This document shows, piece by piece, positions 62,958 to 64,000 of a stretch of DNA of 64,000 nucleotides. The DNA is from RUG14300 sp964561145 (GTDB lineage: Bacteria > Bacillota > Clostridia > Christensenellales > CAG-1252), in the NCBI GenBank assembly GCA_964561145.1, contig CAZLNZ010000002.1, forward strand, positions 100,068-164,067. Direction: 5' to 3'. A program made the position numbers and the translations under genes. Numbering within the stretch: the stretch's first letter is position 1; each line of letters begins with the position of its first letter. The notes under the pieces were generated by a model. It did not search any database. It saw nothing but the letters and a program-made list of their open reading frames with translations, and was not told the origin of the DNA.

Positions 62958-64000
62958 CTATTTGCGAGATGATTTCTTTCTGTAAACAGCCTTGAAATCG
63001 TTATCGGATTGAACCTTCTCTGTAGGAATCTCTTTTTCTTGGAAACTTCTTCCATAATATGCGTTTAAGTACATTTGCTTAATTTCACTCATTAACGGAT
63101 ATCTGGGGTTAGCACCGGTGCATTGGTCATCGAATGCCTGCTCAACCATTGCGTCGAGTCTGTTCAAGAAATCCTGTTCATCGGGAACGTAGTCTCTAAT
63201 TGTAGCCTTAATACCGACTCTTGCCTTTAATTGATCGATAGCCTCGATAAGGTTGTTGAGTTTCTCTTCATCTGTATCACCCTTAATTCCGAGATAATCG
63301 GCAACTTCTGCATAACGAGCAAGGGTGTGAGGATAAGCATATTGAGAGAAGGTACCCATCTTTTCAGGAACTTCGGCTGCATTGAAACGTAAAACCTCGT
63401 CGATCATCAATGCGTTTGCAACGCCGTGAGGGAGATGGTGGAAAGCACCGAGCTTGTGTGCCATGGAGTGACATACGCCAAGGAAAGCGTTTGCGAAAGC
63501 CATACCCGCCATAGTTGCGGCGTTTGCCATCTTTTCTCTTGCCTCAACATCGTGTAAGCCGTCGTCATATGCCTTGGGCAAATATGTGAATATAGTCTTT
63601 AGGGCCTTAAGAGCCAAGCCGTCAGTGTAATCGGTTGCCATAATGGAAGCGTATGCCTCTAATGCGTGAGTTACGGCATCGATACCGCTTGCTGCGGTCA
63701 ATCCCTTAGGAGCACTCATATGGAAATCTGTATCGATTATAGCCATCTTGGGAAGTAATTCATAGTCAGCCAAAGGATACTTGACGCCTGTGCTTTCATC
63801 GGTAATAACTGCGAAAGGAGTAACCTCGGAGCCGGTACCTGCGGAGGTAGGAATCGCAATAAAATACGCCTTTTCTCCCATCTTGGGGAAGGTATAAACA
63901 CGCTTTCTTATATCCATGAAACGCATTGCCATATCGAGGAAGTCAACTTCGGGATGCTCGTACATAACCCACATAATCTTACCTGCGTCCATTGCAGAAC
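62958..64000 (-). CDS. adhE: Bifunctional aldehyde-alcohol dehydrogenase AdhE, C-terminal part
   Basis: The gene runs off the window; the frame is still open at 64000, where it reads SAMDAGK. The visible 347 residues are the iron-dependent alcohol dehydrogenase half: SAGTGSEVTPFAV, DAVTHALEAY and FLGVCHSMAHKLGAFHHLPHG, with the metal His residues. The ending CTGANPRYPLMSEIKQMY is the AdhE signature, so the missing upstream part should be the CoA-acylating aldehyde dehydrogenase. AdhE reduces acetyl-CoA to ethanol using two NADH. It sits at the head of the redox-signalling set. Confidence 0.9.
   Translation of the reverse strand, partial: SAMDAGKIMWVMYEHPEVDFLDMAMRFMDIRKRVYTFPKMGEKAYFIAIPTSAGTGSEVTPFAVITDESTGVKYPLADYELLPKMAIIDTDFHMSAPKGLTAASGIDAVTHALEAYASIMATDYTDGLALKALKTIFTYLPKAYDDGLHDVEAREKMANAATMAGMAFANAFLGVCHSMAHKLGAFHHLPHGVANALMIDEVLRFNAAEVPEKMGTFSQYAYPHTLARYAEVADYLGIKGDTDEEKLNNLIEAIDQLKARVGIKATIRDYVPDEQDFLNRLDAMVEQAFDDQCTGANPRYPLMSEIKQMYLNAYYGRSFQEKEIPTEKVQSDNDFKAVYRKKSSRK

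Overview
The window looks like a chromosome segment of a low-GC, spore-forming member of the Bacillota (Clostridia), probably an uncultured gut anaerobe. Supporting signs are Spo0A, [FeFe]-hydrogenase-type proteins with a SpoIIE-type phosphatase, AdhE, a type III glutamine synthetase, many lipobox lipoproteins, BspA-type leucine-rich repeats, strong AGGAGG ribosome binding sites and TTGACA/TATAAT promoters. Most genes lie on the minus strand. I saw no rRNA, tRNA or CRISPR array.

Region by region. (1) 21-3656: an RNA-repair pair (HD plus P-loop kinase, and an RNA ligase) behind an LCAT-like lipase lipoprotein. (2) 3841-4172: a broken DUF4143 gene. (3) 4317-18273: one long minus-strand sugar operon. 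A LacI regulator heads it, then a binding protein, two permeases, a long ABC ATPase, a lipoprotein GH30, a module-bearing lipoprotein, an intracellular GH30, a membrane protein and a lipoprotein with six copies of an unnamed module. Its promoter, a LacI-type operator and a structured leader can be read. (4) 18650-25208: guaA-purB-purA-glnN, linking purine synthesis to glutamine and ammonium. (5) 25289-27009, plus strand: a zinc-less MDR dehydrogenase and TrmB, followed by an 83-85 bp tandem repeat. (6) 27637-30117: SurE and a UshA-like nucleotidase lipoprotein. (7) 30517-34080: an ISL3 transposase remnant beside a large DUF4062 STAND-like protein with a degenerate P-loop. (8) 34456-37416: Spo0A, and a MATE transporter fused to a cytidylate-kinase-like domain behind a leader terminator. 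(9) 37633-46425: a five-gene minus-strand cassette of a PP2C-like phosphatase, an unknown protein, two eukaryotic-type Ser/Thr kinases that share a PW-x-x-D-N-I repeat, and an acidic unknown protein. (10) 46762-49515: rplI, a leucine-rich-repeat surface protein, and a divergent leaderless XRE regulator with an operator palindrome between the two promoters. (11) 49692-57352, plus strand: an MBG-type surface protein, a membrane protein with two YjbR-like domains, and a large Sel1-repeat protein. (12) 57388-64000: a hydrogenase-like redox-signalling set (group B-like hydrogenase, SpoIIE-type phosphatase, HydS-like hydrogenase-PAS sensor, two thioredoxin-like ferredoxins), an APH-fold kinase and the C-terminal part of AdhE.

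The strongest candidates for an undescribed system are the kinase/phosphatase cassette with its shared repeat (37633-46343) and the DUF4062 STAND-like protein (30890-34027). The six-copy lipoprotein module of the GH30 operon and the MATE-kinase fusion come next. All functional statements rest on motif recognition by eye; no database search was run.
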